NCBI GenBank assembly: GCA_964511385.1
Contig: CAZEFE010000001.1
Location: forward strand, 372,001-436,000
DNA length: 64,000 bases
Source: CAILHX01 sp964511385
GTDB taxonomy: Bacteria > Pseudomonadota > Gammaproteobacteria > Burkholderiales > Methylophilaceae
Direction of reading: 5' to 3'
Both the position numbers and the translations under genes were made by a program. The notes below the pieces were generated by a model. That model did not search any database. It was not told where the DNA came from and worked only from the letters and a program-made list of their open reading frames with translations. Positions 1-10,384 of the stretch are shown piece by piece. Positions within the stretch are counted from its first letter, which is position 1. Every line of letters begins with the position of its first letter.

Positions 1-382
1 TGAACAGGGACAGTTCCATGCCCGGCATGCCCTGGGTGATGCCGTCGCACATTGCCGGCACGCCGCCAGCCACTTGTGCCGTGGCGCCGTGTTTGCGTGC
101 TTCCGCCTTGATCAGGTCGGGGAAGGCCTGGAATGGCGCATGCGCCGACAACATGTCGTTGTAGGCGGTGATAATGGCAATGTTGGGTGCGCGCTCGGTG
201 ACAACTTTCAGCTTGTCGTTGCTCGGCATGGCGGCAAACGAGTGCGCGACGTTGGCGCAGCCCATGCGCTCAACCCCGGCGGGACGCTTGGCCATGGCGT
301 CAAGACGCTGCAAATATAACTTGCGGGTTTCCGCGCTACGTTCCTGTATGCGGCCGGTGACGGTGGCAATGGTTGGATTCAT
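1..382 (-). CDS. edd: 6-phosphogluconate dehydratase, N-terminal part (runs off window)
   Basis: Only the first ~127 codons are present; the gene continues beyond base 1. It starts at ATG 382 (MNPTIATVT...) and reads into the IlvD/Edd dehydratase N-terminus, including PSNDKLKVVTERAPNIAI, the ITAYNDMLSAHAPF segment and the VPAMCDGITQG motif, whose Cys is a likely Fe-S cluster ligand. The enzyme converts 6-phosphogluconate to 2-keto-3-deoxy-6-phosphogluconate in the cytoplasm. In ribulose monophosphate methylotrophs this is the cleavage branch of formaldehyde assimilation, which fits the mxa genes in this window. The IlvD paralogue (dihydroxyacid dehydratase) is the alternative, but the N-terminal text is Edd-like. 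No strong ribosome binding site is visible. Confidence 0.88.
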   Translation of the reverse strand, partial: MNPTIATVTGRIQERSAETRKLYLQRLDAMAKRPAGVERMGCANVAHSFAAMPSNDKLKVVTERAPNIAIITAYNDMLSAHAPFQAFPDLIKAEARKHGATAQVAGGVPAMCDGITQGMPGMELSLF

Positions 383-505
383 TGGTTTTTACAATGCGAT
401 GTATTGAAATAATCGCGCAATACTACCCGAAAACCCGGTTCTAGCCCAGCCCTATCTGCATAAAGCCATGTTGGGTTTGTTGTTAATATATTGATATTAA
501 AAGGG

Positions 506-538
506 AAACTCCGCGCGCGGTGATGGCGCGCGGAGTTT
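506..538. terminator. GC-rich hairpin downstream of the PPK2-type gene
   Basis: Twelve-base perfect arms (506-517 and 527-538) around a 9-base loop, with AAACTCC/GGAGTTT ends. It lies 5 bases beyond the stop codon of the minus-strand phosphotransferase gene, so it probably terminates that transcript. The T-run on that side is interrupted. The rest of 383-505 holds no gene and presumably carries the edd promoter. Confidence 0.6.
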
Positions 539-543
539 TGGGG

Positions 544-2121
544 TCAGCCGCGTTTTTTGGGCTTGTCTTTCTTTGATTTGGCGCTCTTGGCAGTGTCGAC
601 TTTGGGTTTGTCGAGGTAATCAACGCCTTCCTCGTACAGTTCCTTCAGCTTTTCCTCGATGCGTTCGCACAGCGTCTTCAGCACCTTGATGCGCGCGAAG
701 TTCTTGTCGTTGGCTTCCACCAGCGTCCACGGTGCCAGCAGGGTGCTGGTGCGATCGACCATGTCGCACACCGCCTGCTCGTACTGATCCCACTTTTCGC
801 GGTTGCGCCAGTCTTCCTCGGTGATTTTGAACGACTTGAAGCCGGTCTTCTGGCGGTCTTCGAAACGGCGCAGCTGTTCTTCATTGGTGATGGCCAGCCA
901 GTATTTGACCACCACCAGGTTGTGCCGGACCATCTGCGACTCGAAATCGTTGATTTCGCTGTAAGCGCGCATCCAGTCAACCTCGGCGCAAAAGCCCTCG
1001 ACGCGTTCCACCAGCACGCGGCCGTACCAGGAACGGTCGAAAATCGTGACCCGCCCCTTGCGCGGCAGGTGCCGCCAGAAGCGCCACAAATAGGGCTGGG
1101 CGCGCTCTTCTTCGGTGGGGGCGGCAATCGGGATCACCTGGTACTGGCGCGCATCCAGCGCACCGGTGATGCGGCGGATGCTGCCGCCCTTGCCGGCGGC
1201 ATCGTTGCCTTCGAATACCACGATCACCGACATGTATTTGAACTTGGGGTCGCGGGTCAGCGAGTTCAGCTTGCCCTGGTATTTTTCCAGTTCGACCTTG
1301 AACTTCTCCTTGTCCACCGCCTGCTTCATATCCAGCGTTTTCAGGATGTGCAGGTTGTCGATCGGCGGCAGCAAGGGCGGAGCCCCCACTTTGGGCGGCG
1401 GCGATTTTTGCAGGGCTAGCCGGCCTTCGATGGCTTTGAGGATGATTTTGCCAACGGTCAGGCTGCGATAGTTGGCGTCCTCGCCTTCCACGATCAGCCA
1501 GGGCGCTTCGGCGGTGCTGGTGTGGCGGATGACGCTTTCATGCACTTCCTGGAACTTGTCGTAGTCCTTGAAGTGTTTCCAGTCGCGCTCGGTGACGCGC
1601 CAGCGGGTCAGCGGATTTTTTTCCAGGGCCTTGAGGCGTTTTTCCTGTTTTTCCTTGGACAGGTGCAGCCAGATCTTGATCACCAGCGCACCCTCGTTCA
1701 CCAGCATGGTTTCCAGCCGCTTGGCGCGCTCCATGCTCTGGTCCAGGTCGGCGGCCTTGGTGACGCCGGAAACGCGGTTCAGTATGGGCCAGGTGTACCA
1801 GGAGCCGAGGAATACGCCGATCTTGCCCTTGGGCGGGAGCGCGCGCCAGAAGCGCCACATCATCGGGCGGTCCAGTTCCTCGTCGGAAGGTTCACCCATG
1901 CCGTGTGCCTGGATGTGGCGCGGGTCCATCCACTCGTTGAGCAGGTTGACGGTTTCGCCGCGCCCTGCGCCATCCACGCCGCCGATCAGGATGATGACCG
2001 GGAACTTGGCGGTCTGGGCCAGTTCGAATTGCGCGTTGAGCAGTGCTTCCCGCAGTGGCGGCACTTCTTTGTCGAACACCGCTTTTTTGATCTTGTGTCC
2101 CAGTTCTGCAGATTCAAACAT
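544..2121 (-). CDS. pap: Polyphosphate:AMP phosphotransferase (double-domain PPK2)
   Basis: A 525-residue protein with two tandem PPK2 domains, the architecture of polyphosphate:AMP phosphotransferases that make ADP from AMP and polyphosphate. Domain 1 (~35-230) carries a divergent P-loop, GGVDGAGRGE; domain 2 (~290-490) has the canonical EGNDAAGKGG loop and the lid text WRFWRHLPRKGRVTIFDRSW. In known family members the C-terminal domain is the catalytic one, which agrees with the better preserved motif there. A Lys-rich tail closes the protein. ATG 2121 is preceded by AAGGAG at good spacing. It is a single-gene unit divergent from pepP, and an FNR-like site lies in the 199-base gap between them. 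Confidence 0.9.
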   Translation of the reverse strand: MFESAELGHKIKKAVFDKEVPPLREALLNAQFELAQTAKFPVIILIGGVDGAGRGETVNLLNEWMDPRHIQAHGMGEPSDEELDRPMMWRFWRALPPKGKIGVFLGSWYTWPILNRVSGVTKAADLDQSMERAKRLETMLVNEGALVIKIWLHLSKEKQEKRLKALEKNPLTRWRVTERDWKHFKDYDKFQEVHESVIRHTSTAEAPWLIVEGEDANYRSLTVGKIILKAIEGRLALQKSPPPKVGAPPLLPPIDNLHILKTLDMKQAVDKEKFKVELEKYQGKLNSLTRDPKFKYMSVIVVFEGNDAAGKGGSIRRITGALDARQYQVIPIAAPTEEERAQPYLWRFWRHLPRKGRVTIFDRSWYGRVLVERVEGFCAEVDWMRAYSEINDFESQMVRHNLVVVKYWLAITNEEQLRRFEDRQKTGFKSFKITEEDWRNREKWDQYEQAVCDMVDRTSTLLAPWTLVEANDKNFARIKVLKTLCERIEEKLKELYEEGVDYLDKPKVDTAKSAKSKKDKPKKRG

Positions 2122-2192
2122 GAACTCATCTCCTTCGGTTTTTGCAGGCTTGCATATTAGAGATATGCTATGCCCGCATGAATGCTGATAAT

Positions 2193-2206
2193 TTGATCTG
2201 GATCAT
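2193..2206. promoter_or_regulatory. Candidate FNR/ANR-type binding site
   Basis: TTGAT-CTGG-ATCAT matches the FNR consensus TTGAT-N4-ATCAA at nine of ten defined positions. It lies in the intergenic region between two divergent genes, 72 bases upstream of the phosphotransferase start and 115 bases upstream of pepP. Either promoter could be controlled; no confident -35/-10 pair was assigned. Confidence 0.4.
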
Positions 2207-2320
2207 TAGTTTTTTACTGCGACAACAATAACGCGGAATACGTTGTAGCATCAACCTTCTTTTGATGGTCTGGGAATTGAATTACACTGGTGGTCGTTAA
2301 AACCAGCCCATGGCTTTCTT

Positions 2321-3636
<1,316 letters not shown>

Positions 3637-3640
<4 letters not shown>

Positions 3641-4809
3641 AACAGCCGGTCGTGATTGCCGGCGGCGGCCCGGTCGGTGCCACGGTGGCATTGGCGTTGG
3701 CCGATAGCGGGCTGCCGGTGACGGTGCTGGAGGCGCGCGCCGCGCCGGAAGCGCACGACCCGAGGGCGATTGCGCTGTCGGAAGGCAGCCGCCTGATCTT
3801 GCAGCGCCTGGGCGTGTGGCAGGCGCTGGAGCCCCATGCCACGCCGATCCGCACCATCCACGTTTCGGAAAAGGGCCGGTTGGGCCGCACCATCCTCACC
3901 GCCGAGCAGGTGCAGCGGCCCGCCCTGGGCTATGTGGTGGATTATTCCAGGTTGGCGACCAGCTTGGACCAGGCCGTGGTAGCGGCCAATGTCCACGTGC
4001 TGCGCGGCGCGGCGGTCAGCGCGCTGTCGCCGGAGCAGCAATCCTGCCGGGTCAGGTTCTCGAAAGGCGGGCAGGAGCAGGAAATCGCCGCGCAACTGGC
4101 GGTGCTGGCCGACGGCGGGCGCAGCCTCAACAGCATCCAGCACCTCAAGCGCAAAGTGCATGAATACCGGCAATGCGCGCTGGTGGCACGCGTGCAGACC
4201 GAACTGCCGCATGACGGCGTGGCCTATGAGCGCTTTACGCCCAGCGGCCCGGTGGCCTTGCTGCCGTGGGGCATGGAGCACGCCTCGCACGGCTACGCGC
4301 TGGTGTGGACGGCGACGCCGGAACTGGCGGAAGCATTATGCAATCTGGAAGAAGCGGAATTCCTGAATCGCCTGCATACCCATTTTGGCGACCGCCTGGG
4401 GCGCTTCACCCACGTCGGCGGGCGCCAGGTTTTTCCGCTGAAGATGGCGTGGGTGCGGCCGGTAACGGCGCAACGTATTGCGGTCATCGGCAATGCCGCG
4501 CAGACGCTGCACCCGGTGGCGGGGCAGGGGTTCAATCTGGGATTGCGCGACGCTTGGGAACTGGCGCAAATCATTCAATCCACCGCGCATGATGCGATCG
4601 GCGACGAGGCCATGCTCCAGCAATACCGGCAGTCGCGCCGATGGGATACGAGCGGCGGCATGCTGTTCACCGATTTGCTGGTGCGCGCGTTTTCCACCGA
4701 TATTCCCGCCCTGGGCACGGTGCGTGGCGCCGGGCTGGCGGCGCTGGAGCTGTTTGCGCCGGCGCGTGATTTCCTGTTGCGCAAAATGAGTCTGGGAGCG
4801 CGCGGATGA
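3637..4809 (+). CDS. ubiH: UbiH-type FAD-dependent ubiquinone hydroxylase
   Basis: A 390-residue flavoprotein monooxygenase of the UbiH/UbiF/VisC/COQ6 family. The N-terminal Rossmann motif is VIAGGGPVGATVALAL. The family segment DPRAIALSEGSR follows at ~45, and the second FAD motif, GNAAQTLHPVAGQGFNLGLRD, lies at ~285. It hydroxylates the aromatic ring of a ubiquinone precursor. It overlaps pepP upstream and its paralogue downstream by ATGA junctions. Position directly after pepP is the usual ubiH location, which is why the symbol is proposed; ring-carbon specificity cannot be read from sequence. Confidence 0.85.
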
Positions 4810-5963
4810 CGAATGAGTTTGATGTAGTGATTGTTGGCGGCGGCCTCGCGGGTTCGGCGCTGGCGGTTGCGTTGCAAGGCCATGGCCTGAAACTGGCGCT
4901 GGTGCAGGCCGTAGCACCTGCCGAAGCCGGCGGTGAATGGGACAGCCGCATTTATGCGATCACGCCGGGCAATGCCGATTTCTTGCGCGGGCTGGGTATG
5001 TGGAATGCGCTGGATGCGCAGCGGATCGCCCCGATCCATGCCATGCAGGTCTGGGGCGATGCCGCACAGGCCGCGCCATCGCTGCAATTCGATGCTTATG
5101 CGGCCGGCTTGCCGGCCCTGGGCTATATCGCCGAAGAACGGCTGCTGCAAGCCGGGTTGTGGAACGCGCTGGATGAGGTCGAGGTCTACGCTCCGGCGCG
5201 GTGCCAGCAATTAACCTGGGCTGACGATGCGGCCATGCTGACGCTGGAAGACGGGCGGCAACTCACGGCAAAACTGGTGGTGGGCGCTGACGGCGGCAAC
5301 TCCTGGGTACGCCGGCAGGCGGGGATTGCCGTGCATGCCACGCCGTATGAACAGCAGGGCGTGGTCGCCAATTTCGCCACTGAAAAACCGCACCACAATA
5401 TTGCCCGCCAATGGTTCCGCCAGGACGGCATACTGGCCTGGCTGCCGTTGCCCGGACAGCGCATGTCCATGGTGTGGTCGGCATTCGATGCGCAAGCGCA
5501 AGCGTTGATGCAACTACCGGCGGATGAATTGTGCCGTACCGTGGCCGAGGCCGGACAGCATGCGCTGGGCGAGTTGCAGTTGATGACGCCGCCCGCGGCA
5601 TTCCCGCTGGTGATGCAGCGCAACCAGGCGATGATCGCGCCGCGCCTGGCGCTGGTGGGAGATGCCGCGCACCGCGTGCATCCGCTGGCCGGGCAAGGCA
5701 TCAACTTGGGCTGGCGCGATGTGCAGATGCTGGCGAAAGTGCTGACGGAACAAAGCGGGGACGTGGGTTCATGGCTGAGTTTGAGACGCTACGAACGCGC
5801 CCGCAAAGCCGACGTGCTGGCCATGCAGGGCGTGACCTACGGCCTGCAAAAGCTGTTCAACAACGATGATCCGCGCCTGGGCTGGCTGCGCAACACCGGG
5901 TTGGAAGCAGTGAACCATATTGCACCGCTGAAGCGCCTGCTGATGGCGCAAGCGGTTGCCTGA
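4806..5963 (+). CDS. Second UbiH/UbiF/COQ6-family ubiquinone hydroxylase
   Basis: A 385-residue paralogue of the preceding gene: Rossmann motif VIVGGGLAGSALAVAL at the N-terminus, SRIYAITPGN at ~45, and GDAAHRVHPLAGQGINLGWRD at ~285. Two hydroxylases side by side suggest each modifies a different position of the ubiquinone ring, as UbiH, UbiI and UbiF do in E. coli. Which carbon this one serves cannot be determined, so no symbol is given. It is coupled to the upstream gene by an ATGA overlap and followed after 22 bases by dsbC. Confidence 0.85.
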   Translation: MTNEFDVVIVGGGLAGSALAVALQGHGLKLALVQAVAPAEAGGEWDSRIYAITPGNADFLRGLGMWNALDAQRIAPIHAMQVWGDAAQAAPSLQFDAYAAGLPALGYIAEERLLQAGLWNALDEVEVYAPARCQQLTWADDAAMLTLEDGRQLTAKLVVGADGGNSWVRRQAGIAVHATPYEQQGVVANFATEKPHHNIARQWFRQDGILAWLPLPGQRMSMVWSAFDAQAQALMQLPADELCRTVAEAGQHALGELQLMTPPAAFPLVMQRNQAMIAPRLALVGDAAHRVHPLAGQGINLGWRDVQMLAKVLTEQSGDVGSWLSLRRYERARKADVLAMQGVTYGLQKLFNNDDPRLGWLRNTGLEAVNHIAPLKRLLMAQAVA

Positions 5964-5985
5964 ATTTTTAACGGAAAGGATATAC

Positions 5986-6711
5986 ATGCGGAACAAGTTA
6001 CTGGCGGGGCTGCTGCTGATGCTGGCAGGTTCAATGGCGCACGGAGATGAAGCAGCGGTCCGCAAGGTGATGCAGACAACGTTCCCCAAGCTCAAGGTCA
6101 CCAGCATTGCCAAAACGCCGATTGCCGGGGTTTATGAAACGGTGGTCGGCGGGCACATTATTTACACCGACGAAAACGCCACTTATTTCATTACCGAAGG
6201 TCACCTGTGGGATGTGAAAGCCCAGCGCGACATCACGGCGGAGCGCCTGGACGACTTGTCGCGCATTGATTTCAACAGCCTGCCGCTGGACCTTGCCGTC
6301 AAGGTGGTGCGCGGTAACGGCAGCCGCAAGATTGCGGTGTTTTCCGATCCGGATTGCCCGTTTTGCAAAAAGCTGGAGCAGGAAGGCCTGGCCGGGCTGA
6401 CCGATGTGACGATTTATACGTTTTTGTTTCCCATCGACAAGTTGCATCCCGATGCCGCAAACAAGTCCAGGATCATCTGGTGCGCACCTGACCGGGCCAA
6501 AGCCTGGAATAACTGGGTGCTGAAAGGCCATCTGGCGCAGGGGAACAGTTCATGCAACACGCCGCTGGATAAAATCGCGGCATTGGCGCAAAAAGTGGGG
6601 GTGGAAAGCACGCCCACGCTGTTCTTTGCCGACGGTTTGCGGCTGCGTGGCGCCTACCCGGCGGACGATATCGAGCAGGCGCTGGATAACGCCAGCAAAA
6701 AGACAAAATAG
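5986..6711 (+). CDS. dsbC: DsbC-type periplasmic thiol:disulfide interchange protein
   Basis: A 241-residue exported disulfide isomerase. It has a signal peptide (MRNKLLAGLLLMLAGSMAHG), a DsbC N-terminal dimerisation domain to ~85, then a thioredoxin fold with active site CPFC in FSDPDCPFCKK. A second cysteine pair follows (the Cys of IIWCAPD and SSCNTP), then the cis-Pro motif STPTLF. Start ATG 5986 is chosen because AAAGGA lies just upstream and the signal peptide begins there; an in-frame codon at 5956 would add ten residues overlapping the ubi gene. It may assist folding of cysteine-bearing periplasmic proteins such as the cytochromes in this window (inference). Confidence 0.9.
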   Translation: MRNKLLAGLLLMLAGSMAHGDEAAVRKVMQTTFPKLKVTSIAKTPIAGVYETVVGGHIIYTDENATYFITEGHLWDVKAQRDITAERLDDLSRIDFNSLPLDLAVKVVRGNGSRKIAVFSDPDCPFCKKLEQEGLAGLTDVTIYTFLFPIDKLHPDAANKSRIIWCAPDRAKAWNNWVLKGHLAQGNSSCNTPLDKIAALAQKVGVESTPTLFFADGLRLRGAYPADDIEQALDNASKKTK

Positions 6712-6750
6712 TTTTTTTGCGGCGGGGCGTAAAAAACCGTGTTCAGCTTA

Positions 6751-6780
6751 TTGACTTATGCAAAAAAAGTGCGTGAAAAT
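6751..6780 (+). promoter_or_regulatory. Candidate sigma-70 promoter of the cold-shock gene
   Basis: TTGACT (6751-6756), a 17-base spacer, then TGAAAAT (6774-6780). Transcription from here would give a leader of roughly 100 bases before the cold-shock start, as is common for csp genes. The -10 match is weak. Confidence 0.35.
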
Positions 6781-6890
6781 GCGCGTAGGCGTTTGAGTTC
6801 ATTCTGTTTTTCGCGATAGTTCAGTCGTGTGTTCAGGGTCGGAATGCAAACATTTGGGGTGCCGCCCCGGTATGGTCAAGGAAGTCAGCA

Positions 6891-7094
6891 ATGGCAACTG
6901 GTATTGTTAAGTGGTTTAACGACGCTAAGGGATATGGCTTTATTACTCCTGACGGAGGTGGTGATGACTTGTTCGCGCACTTCTCCGCGATCAACGAAGC
7001 CGGATTCAAAACCTTGAAAGAAGGCCAAAAGGTCACTTTTGACATCATCGATGGCCCCAAGGGAAAACAGGCTTCAAATATTCTGAAAGCCTGA
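6891..7094 (+). CDS. Cold-shock protein, CspA family
   Basis: A 67-residue single OB-fold nucleic-acid binder. Both RNA-binding motifs are intact: KGYGFI (RNP1) and DDLFAHFS (RNP2 region, the usual V-F-V-H-F variant). It starts [10 protein letters not shown], the family hallmark. Such proteins melt RNA secondary structure, either during cold adaptation or constitutively. AAGGAAG precedes the start. It is monocistronic, with a long leader and a strong hairpin terminator after the stop. Confidence 0.95.
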   Translation: MATGIVKWFNDAKGYGFITPDGGGDDLFAHFSAINEAGFKTLKEGQKVTFDIIDGPKGKQASNILKA

Positions 7095-7121
7095 GTTCTC
7101 CGCGTTAATTCCGCACTAAAT

Positions 7122-7158
7122 AAAAAACGTCCCGCGCGTTACCGCCGGGACGTTTTTT
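7122..7158. terminator. Bidirectional terminator between csp and icd
   Basis: Thirteen-base perfect arms AAAAAACGTCCCG (7122-7134) and CGGGACGTTTTTT (7146-7158) around an 11-base loop. A/T tails on both sides let it serve the converging cold-shock and isocitrate dehydrogenase genes. Confidence 0.9.
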
Positions 7159-7181
7159 TATGGCGCTGCGGCAATGCTGTC

Positions 7182-8414
7182 TTACATCTGGCTGACGATT
7201 TCCTCGCCGAACTGCGAGCAACTGACCTGGGTTGCCCCTTCCATCTGCGAGGCGAAGTCGTGCGTGACGCGCTTGGCCTCAATGGCCTTGCCGACGCCCT
7301 GGATGACCAGGTCGGCAGCCTCGTTCCAGCCCAGGTGGCGCAGCATCATTTCTGCCGACAGGATCAATGAGCTGGGGTTGGCCAGATCCTGCCCGGCAAT
7401 TTTGGGCGCGGTGCCGTGGGTGGCTTCAAACATGGCGATGGTGTCCGACAGGTTGGCGCCGGGGGCGATGCCGATGCCGCCAACCTGTGCCGCCAGCGCA
7501 TCGGAAACGTAATCGCCGTTAAGGTTGAGCGTGGCGACCACGTCGTGGTCTTGCGGGTGCAGCAGGATTTCCTGCAGGAACGCATCGGCGATGCAGTCCT
7601 TGATGACGATGCCGTTCGGCAGCTTGCACCAGGGGCCGCCGTCAATTTCCGCGGCGCCGAATTCCTGCTTGGCCAGATCGTAACCCCAGGTCTTGAAGCC
7701 ACCTTCGGTGAATTTCATGATGTTGCCCTTGTGCACGATGGTGACCGACTTGCGGTTGTTGTCGATGGCGTACTGGATGGCCTTGCGGATCAGCCGCTTG
7801 CTGCCGTCCACGGAAACCGGCTTGATGCCGATGGCGGAAGATTCTGGAAATCTGATTTTCTTGCGCACGCCCATGTCGCTGAGGAAGGCGATGACTTTTT
7901 TCACTTCATCGGTGCCGGCGGCCCATTCGATGCCGGCATAGATGTCTTCGGTGTTCTCGCGGAAAATCACCATGTTGGTCTTTTCCGGGTGCTTGACCGG
8001 GCTGGGCACCCCCTGGAAATACTGCACCGGCCGTAGGCAGACATACAGGTCGAGTTCCTGGCGCAGGGTGACGTTGAGCGAGCGGATGCCGCCGCCTACC
8101 GGGGTGGTCAGCGGCCCCTTGATGGAAACCACATAGTCGCGCACCGCCGCCATGGTTTCGTCAGGCAGCCAGGCGCCGTAAACGTTCAGCGCTTTTTCGC
8201 CGGCATATACTTCCATCCAGGCAATGGTGCGCTTGCCGCCATACGCTTTGGCAACTGCCGCATCCACCACGCGCTTCATCGGCGGGGTGATGTCGACGCC
8301 GATGCCGTCGCCTTCGATAAATGGGATAATCGGCTGATCCGGGACGTTCAGGCTGTTGTCTGCGTTAACCGTGATTTTTTGCCCGTTTTTAGGCACGATG
8401 ATTTTGTGCAGCAT
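7182..8414 (-). CDS. icd: NADP-dependent isocitrate dehydrogenase
   Basis: A 410-residue TCA-cycle enzyme, close to the length of E. coli Icd (416). Visible landmarks are [15 protein letters not shown] near the N-terminus, the phosphorylatable/substrate loop [12 protein letters not shown], the isocitrate-binding region [16 protein letters not shown], and the C-terminal NADP site [17 protein letters not shown] 8414 is chosen over TTG 8420 because AGGAG lies 9 bases upstream of the ATG. It is divergent from rluE with only 24 bases between the two start codons, the same neighbour pair as icd/rluE in E. coli. Confidence 0.95.
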   Translation of the reverse strand: MLHKIIVPKNGQKITVNADNSLNVPDQPIIPFIEGDGIGVDITPPMKRVVDAAVAKAYGGKRTIAWMEVYAGEKALNVYGAWLPDETMAAVRDYVVSIKGPLTTPVGGGIRSLNVTLRQELDLYVCLRPVQYFQGVPSPVKHPEKTNMVIFRENTEDIYAGIEWAAGTDEVKKVIAFLSDMGVRKKIRFPESSAIGIKPVSVDGSKRLIRKAIQYAIDNNRKSVTIVHKGNIMKFTEGGFKTWGYDLAKQEFGAAEIDGGPWCKLPNGIVIKDCIADAFLQEILLHPQDHDVVATLNLNGDYVSDALAAQVGGIGIAPGANLSDTIAMFEATHGTAPKIAGQDLANPSSLILSAEMMLRHLGWNEAADLVIQGVGKAIEAKRVTHDFASQMEGATQVSCSQFGEEIVSQM

Positions 8415-8438
8415 CTTCAAAACTCCTAATTGCAGATA

Positions 8439-9029
8439 ATGGTAATTCTATTCAACAAGCCGTTTAACGTGGTCTGCCAATTCAGCAAGCACGAAACGCA
8501 CCCGACGCTGAAGGATTACATTCAGGTGCCTGGGGTGTATGCGGCGGGAAGGCTGGATACTGACAGTGAAGGTCTGCTTATTTTAACCGATGACGGCGCT
8601 CTGCAACATCGTATTTCTGATCCGCAACACAAGCTGCCGAAAACCTACTGGGTGCAGGTGGAAGGCGCGCCCACCGACCAGGACCTGGCGCCGTTGACCA
8701 CAGGCGTTGATCTGGGCGACTTTGTCACACGCCCGGCACAGGTGCGCATCATCCCCGAGCCGGCGATGCTGTGGGCGAGAAACCCGCCGATCCGCGAACG
8801 CAAGGCCATCCCGACGACGTGGCTGGAGATCGTGATTAGTGAAGGAAAAAACCGGCAAGTACGGCGCATGACGGCCAAGGTGGGTTTTCCCACGCTGCGC
8901 CTGATACGCTATGCGATAGGCGAATACACCTTGCAGGGGCTGGCACCAGGCAGTTATACCGAAATTGGCATGCCGCTTGCTGCAAACACAGGGAAACACC
9001 GGACGATGGGGGCGCGTCGTAAAACATGA
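8439..9029 (+). CDS. rluE: 23S rRNA pseudouridine synthase, RluE type
   Basis: A ~196-residue RsuA/RluB/E/F-family pseudouridine synthase without an S4 domain, as in RluE. The catalytic Asp is in [14 protein letters not shown], followed by KTYWVQVEG and the C-terminal [22 protein letters not shown] signature. E. coli RluE modifies U2457 of 23S rRNA. ATG 8439 is preferred; a TTG at 8430 would add three codons. No good ribosome binding site is visible. The stop overlaps the next gene's start by 4 bases. Confidence 0.9.
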   Translation: MVILFNKPFNVVCQFSKHETHPTLKDYIQVPGVYAAGRLDTDSEGLLILTDDGALQHRISDPQHKLPKTYWVQVEGAPTDQDLAPLTTGVDLGDFVTRPAQVRIIPEPAMLWARNPPIRERKAIPTTWLEIVISEGKNRQVRRMTAKVGFPTLRLIRYAIGEYTLQGLAPGSYTEIGMPLAANTGKHRTMGARRKT

Positions 9030-9733
9030 AATCAGTTGCGATTTTCCAGCATGCGGCATCCGAAGGCCCCGGTTATCTGGCCAGCTTCCTGGACGCGCGC
9101 CAGATTCCGTGGCGCCTGTTCCGGGTGGATGCCGGGGATGTCGTGCCGGAACGCTGCAGCGATTTCAGCGGGCTGGTGTTCATGGGCGGGCCGATGAGCG
9201 TCAACGATGACCTGCCGTGGATAGCGCAAGCGCTTGCCCTGATCCGGTGCGCCGTGGCAAAGGATATCCCGGTATTGGGGCATTGCCTGGGCGGGCAGCT
9301 CATGGCCCGTGCGCTGGGCGGGGTGGTGACCGGTAACCCGGTCAAGGAAATCGGCTGGGGTGAATTGACGGTAGATCGCAACAACCTTGCACAACGGTTG
9401 TTTGGCAATATCGAGCGGTTTGAAGGGTTCCACTGGCATGGTGAAACGTTCAGCCTGCCGCAAGGTGCCGAGCGCGTACTTTTCAGCCGCTACTGCGAAA
9501 ATCAGGCCTTTGTGCTGGGCAAGCATGTCGGTTTCCAGTGCCATGTTGAAATGACGGTCGATATGGTGCGCGACTGGTATCGCATCGGGGCGGCAGAAGT
9601 CAGCCAGGCGATAGCCAGTCCGGCAGTGCAGCCGGCAGAGGTGGCGCTGGCCGGCCTGGAAATGCGGGTTGCTGCCCTGAACAGTGTTGCGGACAAAATT
9701 TATGCGACATGGGTCACCGGGCTGGTTCCCTGA
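9026..9733 (+). CDS. Class I glutamine amidotransferase-like protein
   Basis: A 235-residue stand-alone GATase1 domain of the GMP-synthase-like group. The catalytic Cys lies in LGHCLGGQ (~90), and the His-x-Glu pair is visible in FQCHVEM (~175). [10 protein letters not shown] provides the oxyanion-side motif. These proteins hydrolyse glutamine or act on gamma-glutamyl compounds; with no partner synthetase nearby, the substrate cannot be named. It is translationally coupled to rluE (ATGA overlap). Confidence 0.85.
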   Translation: MKSVAIFQHAASEGPGYLASFLDARQIPWRLFRVDAGDVVPERCSDFSGLVFMGGPMSVNDDLPWIAQALALIRCAVAKDIPVLGHCLGGQLMARALGGVVTGNPVKEIGWGELTVDRNNLAQRLFGNIERFEGFHWHGETFSLPQGAERVLFSRYCENQAFVLGKHVGFQCHVEMTVDMVRDWYRIGAAEVSQAIASPAVQPAEVALAGLEMRVAALNSVADKIYATWVTGLVP

Positions 9734-9811
9734 CCTTTTTTGCCTGCTGGGGGCATGCATGGTGTACAATGCCTCGCACCGATTTCCTATTTATCAATTA
9801 TGGAGTTTATG

Positions 9812-10237
9812 ATGATGCGCAAATTTGTATTGATGATGATTGCCGCTGCTGGTTTTGTGAGCCTTTCTGCACAGGCTGATGTTGCTGGTGCACAAATCCT
9901 GGCTGACAAATATGCCCATGTTGCCAAAAACATCAACCCTGCTTCCAAAGGCGCTTCCGCTGAAGACGGCAAGGCTTTTTTCTCGCGTGAACTGACCCTG
10001 CGCGGCAAACCTATCGCTTGCGCATCCTGCCACACCGCCAACCCTGCAGCGGCTGGCAAGCACATCGTGACCAAGAAGGAAATCCTGCCTCTGGCACCTT
10101 CCGCCAATCCAAAGCGCTTCAGCGATCTGGACAAGGTTGAGAAGAACTTTGAAAAGCACTGCCTGGACGTGATCAAGCGTGCCTGTACCGCACAGGAAAA
10201 GGCTGACTTCGTTGCCTACCTGCTGACCGTCAAGTAA
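9812..10237 (+). CDS. Cytochrome c''-like monoheme protein (DUF1924/SHP family)
   Basis: A 141-residue exported c-type cytochrome: signal peptide to ~22 (cleavage near AQA-DVAG), haem site CASCH (Cys70-His74), His116 just before Cys117, and a second Cys at 125. The order and spacing match Methylophilus cytochrome c'', in which a His next to a disulfide Cys is the detachable sixth haem ligand. The role of that protein is unsettled; its redox-linked ligand loss suggests small-molecule binding. ATG 9812 gives GGAG at 6 bases; ATGs at 9800, 9809 and 9815 are also in frame. Monocistronic, with its own terminator. A paralogue with Asn at the ligand position lies at 49023. Confidence 0.88.
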   Translation: MMRKFVLMMIAAAGFVSLSAQADVAGAQILADKYAHVAKNINPASKGASAEDGKAFFSRELTLRGKPIACASCHTANPAAAGKHIVTKKEILPLAPSANPKRFSDLDKVEKNFEKHCLDVIKRACTAQEKADFVAYLLTVK

Positions 10238-10260
10238 TTCCGCTGTATTACAGCATCAAA

Positions 10261-10286
10261 AGGGCCGCTGAAAAGCGGCCTTTTTT
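10261..10286 (+). terminator. Rho-independent terminator of the cytochrome c''-like gene
   Basis: GGCCGCT (10263-10269), a GAAA tetraloop, AGCGGCC (10274-10280), then six T. It lies 23 bases after the stop codon. Confidence 0.9.
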
Positions 10287-10384
10287 GTTTGGCGCGGCTC
10301 GGCGCGCAGTGCGGTATTGCCCTGATTGACAATGATATTTTGAAAGAGTAAACAGGGATTATCCGATGGGAAATGGAGGTCACC

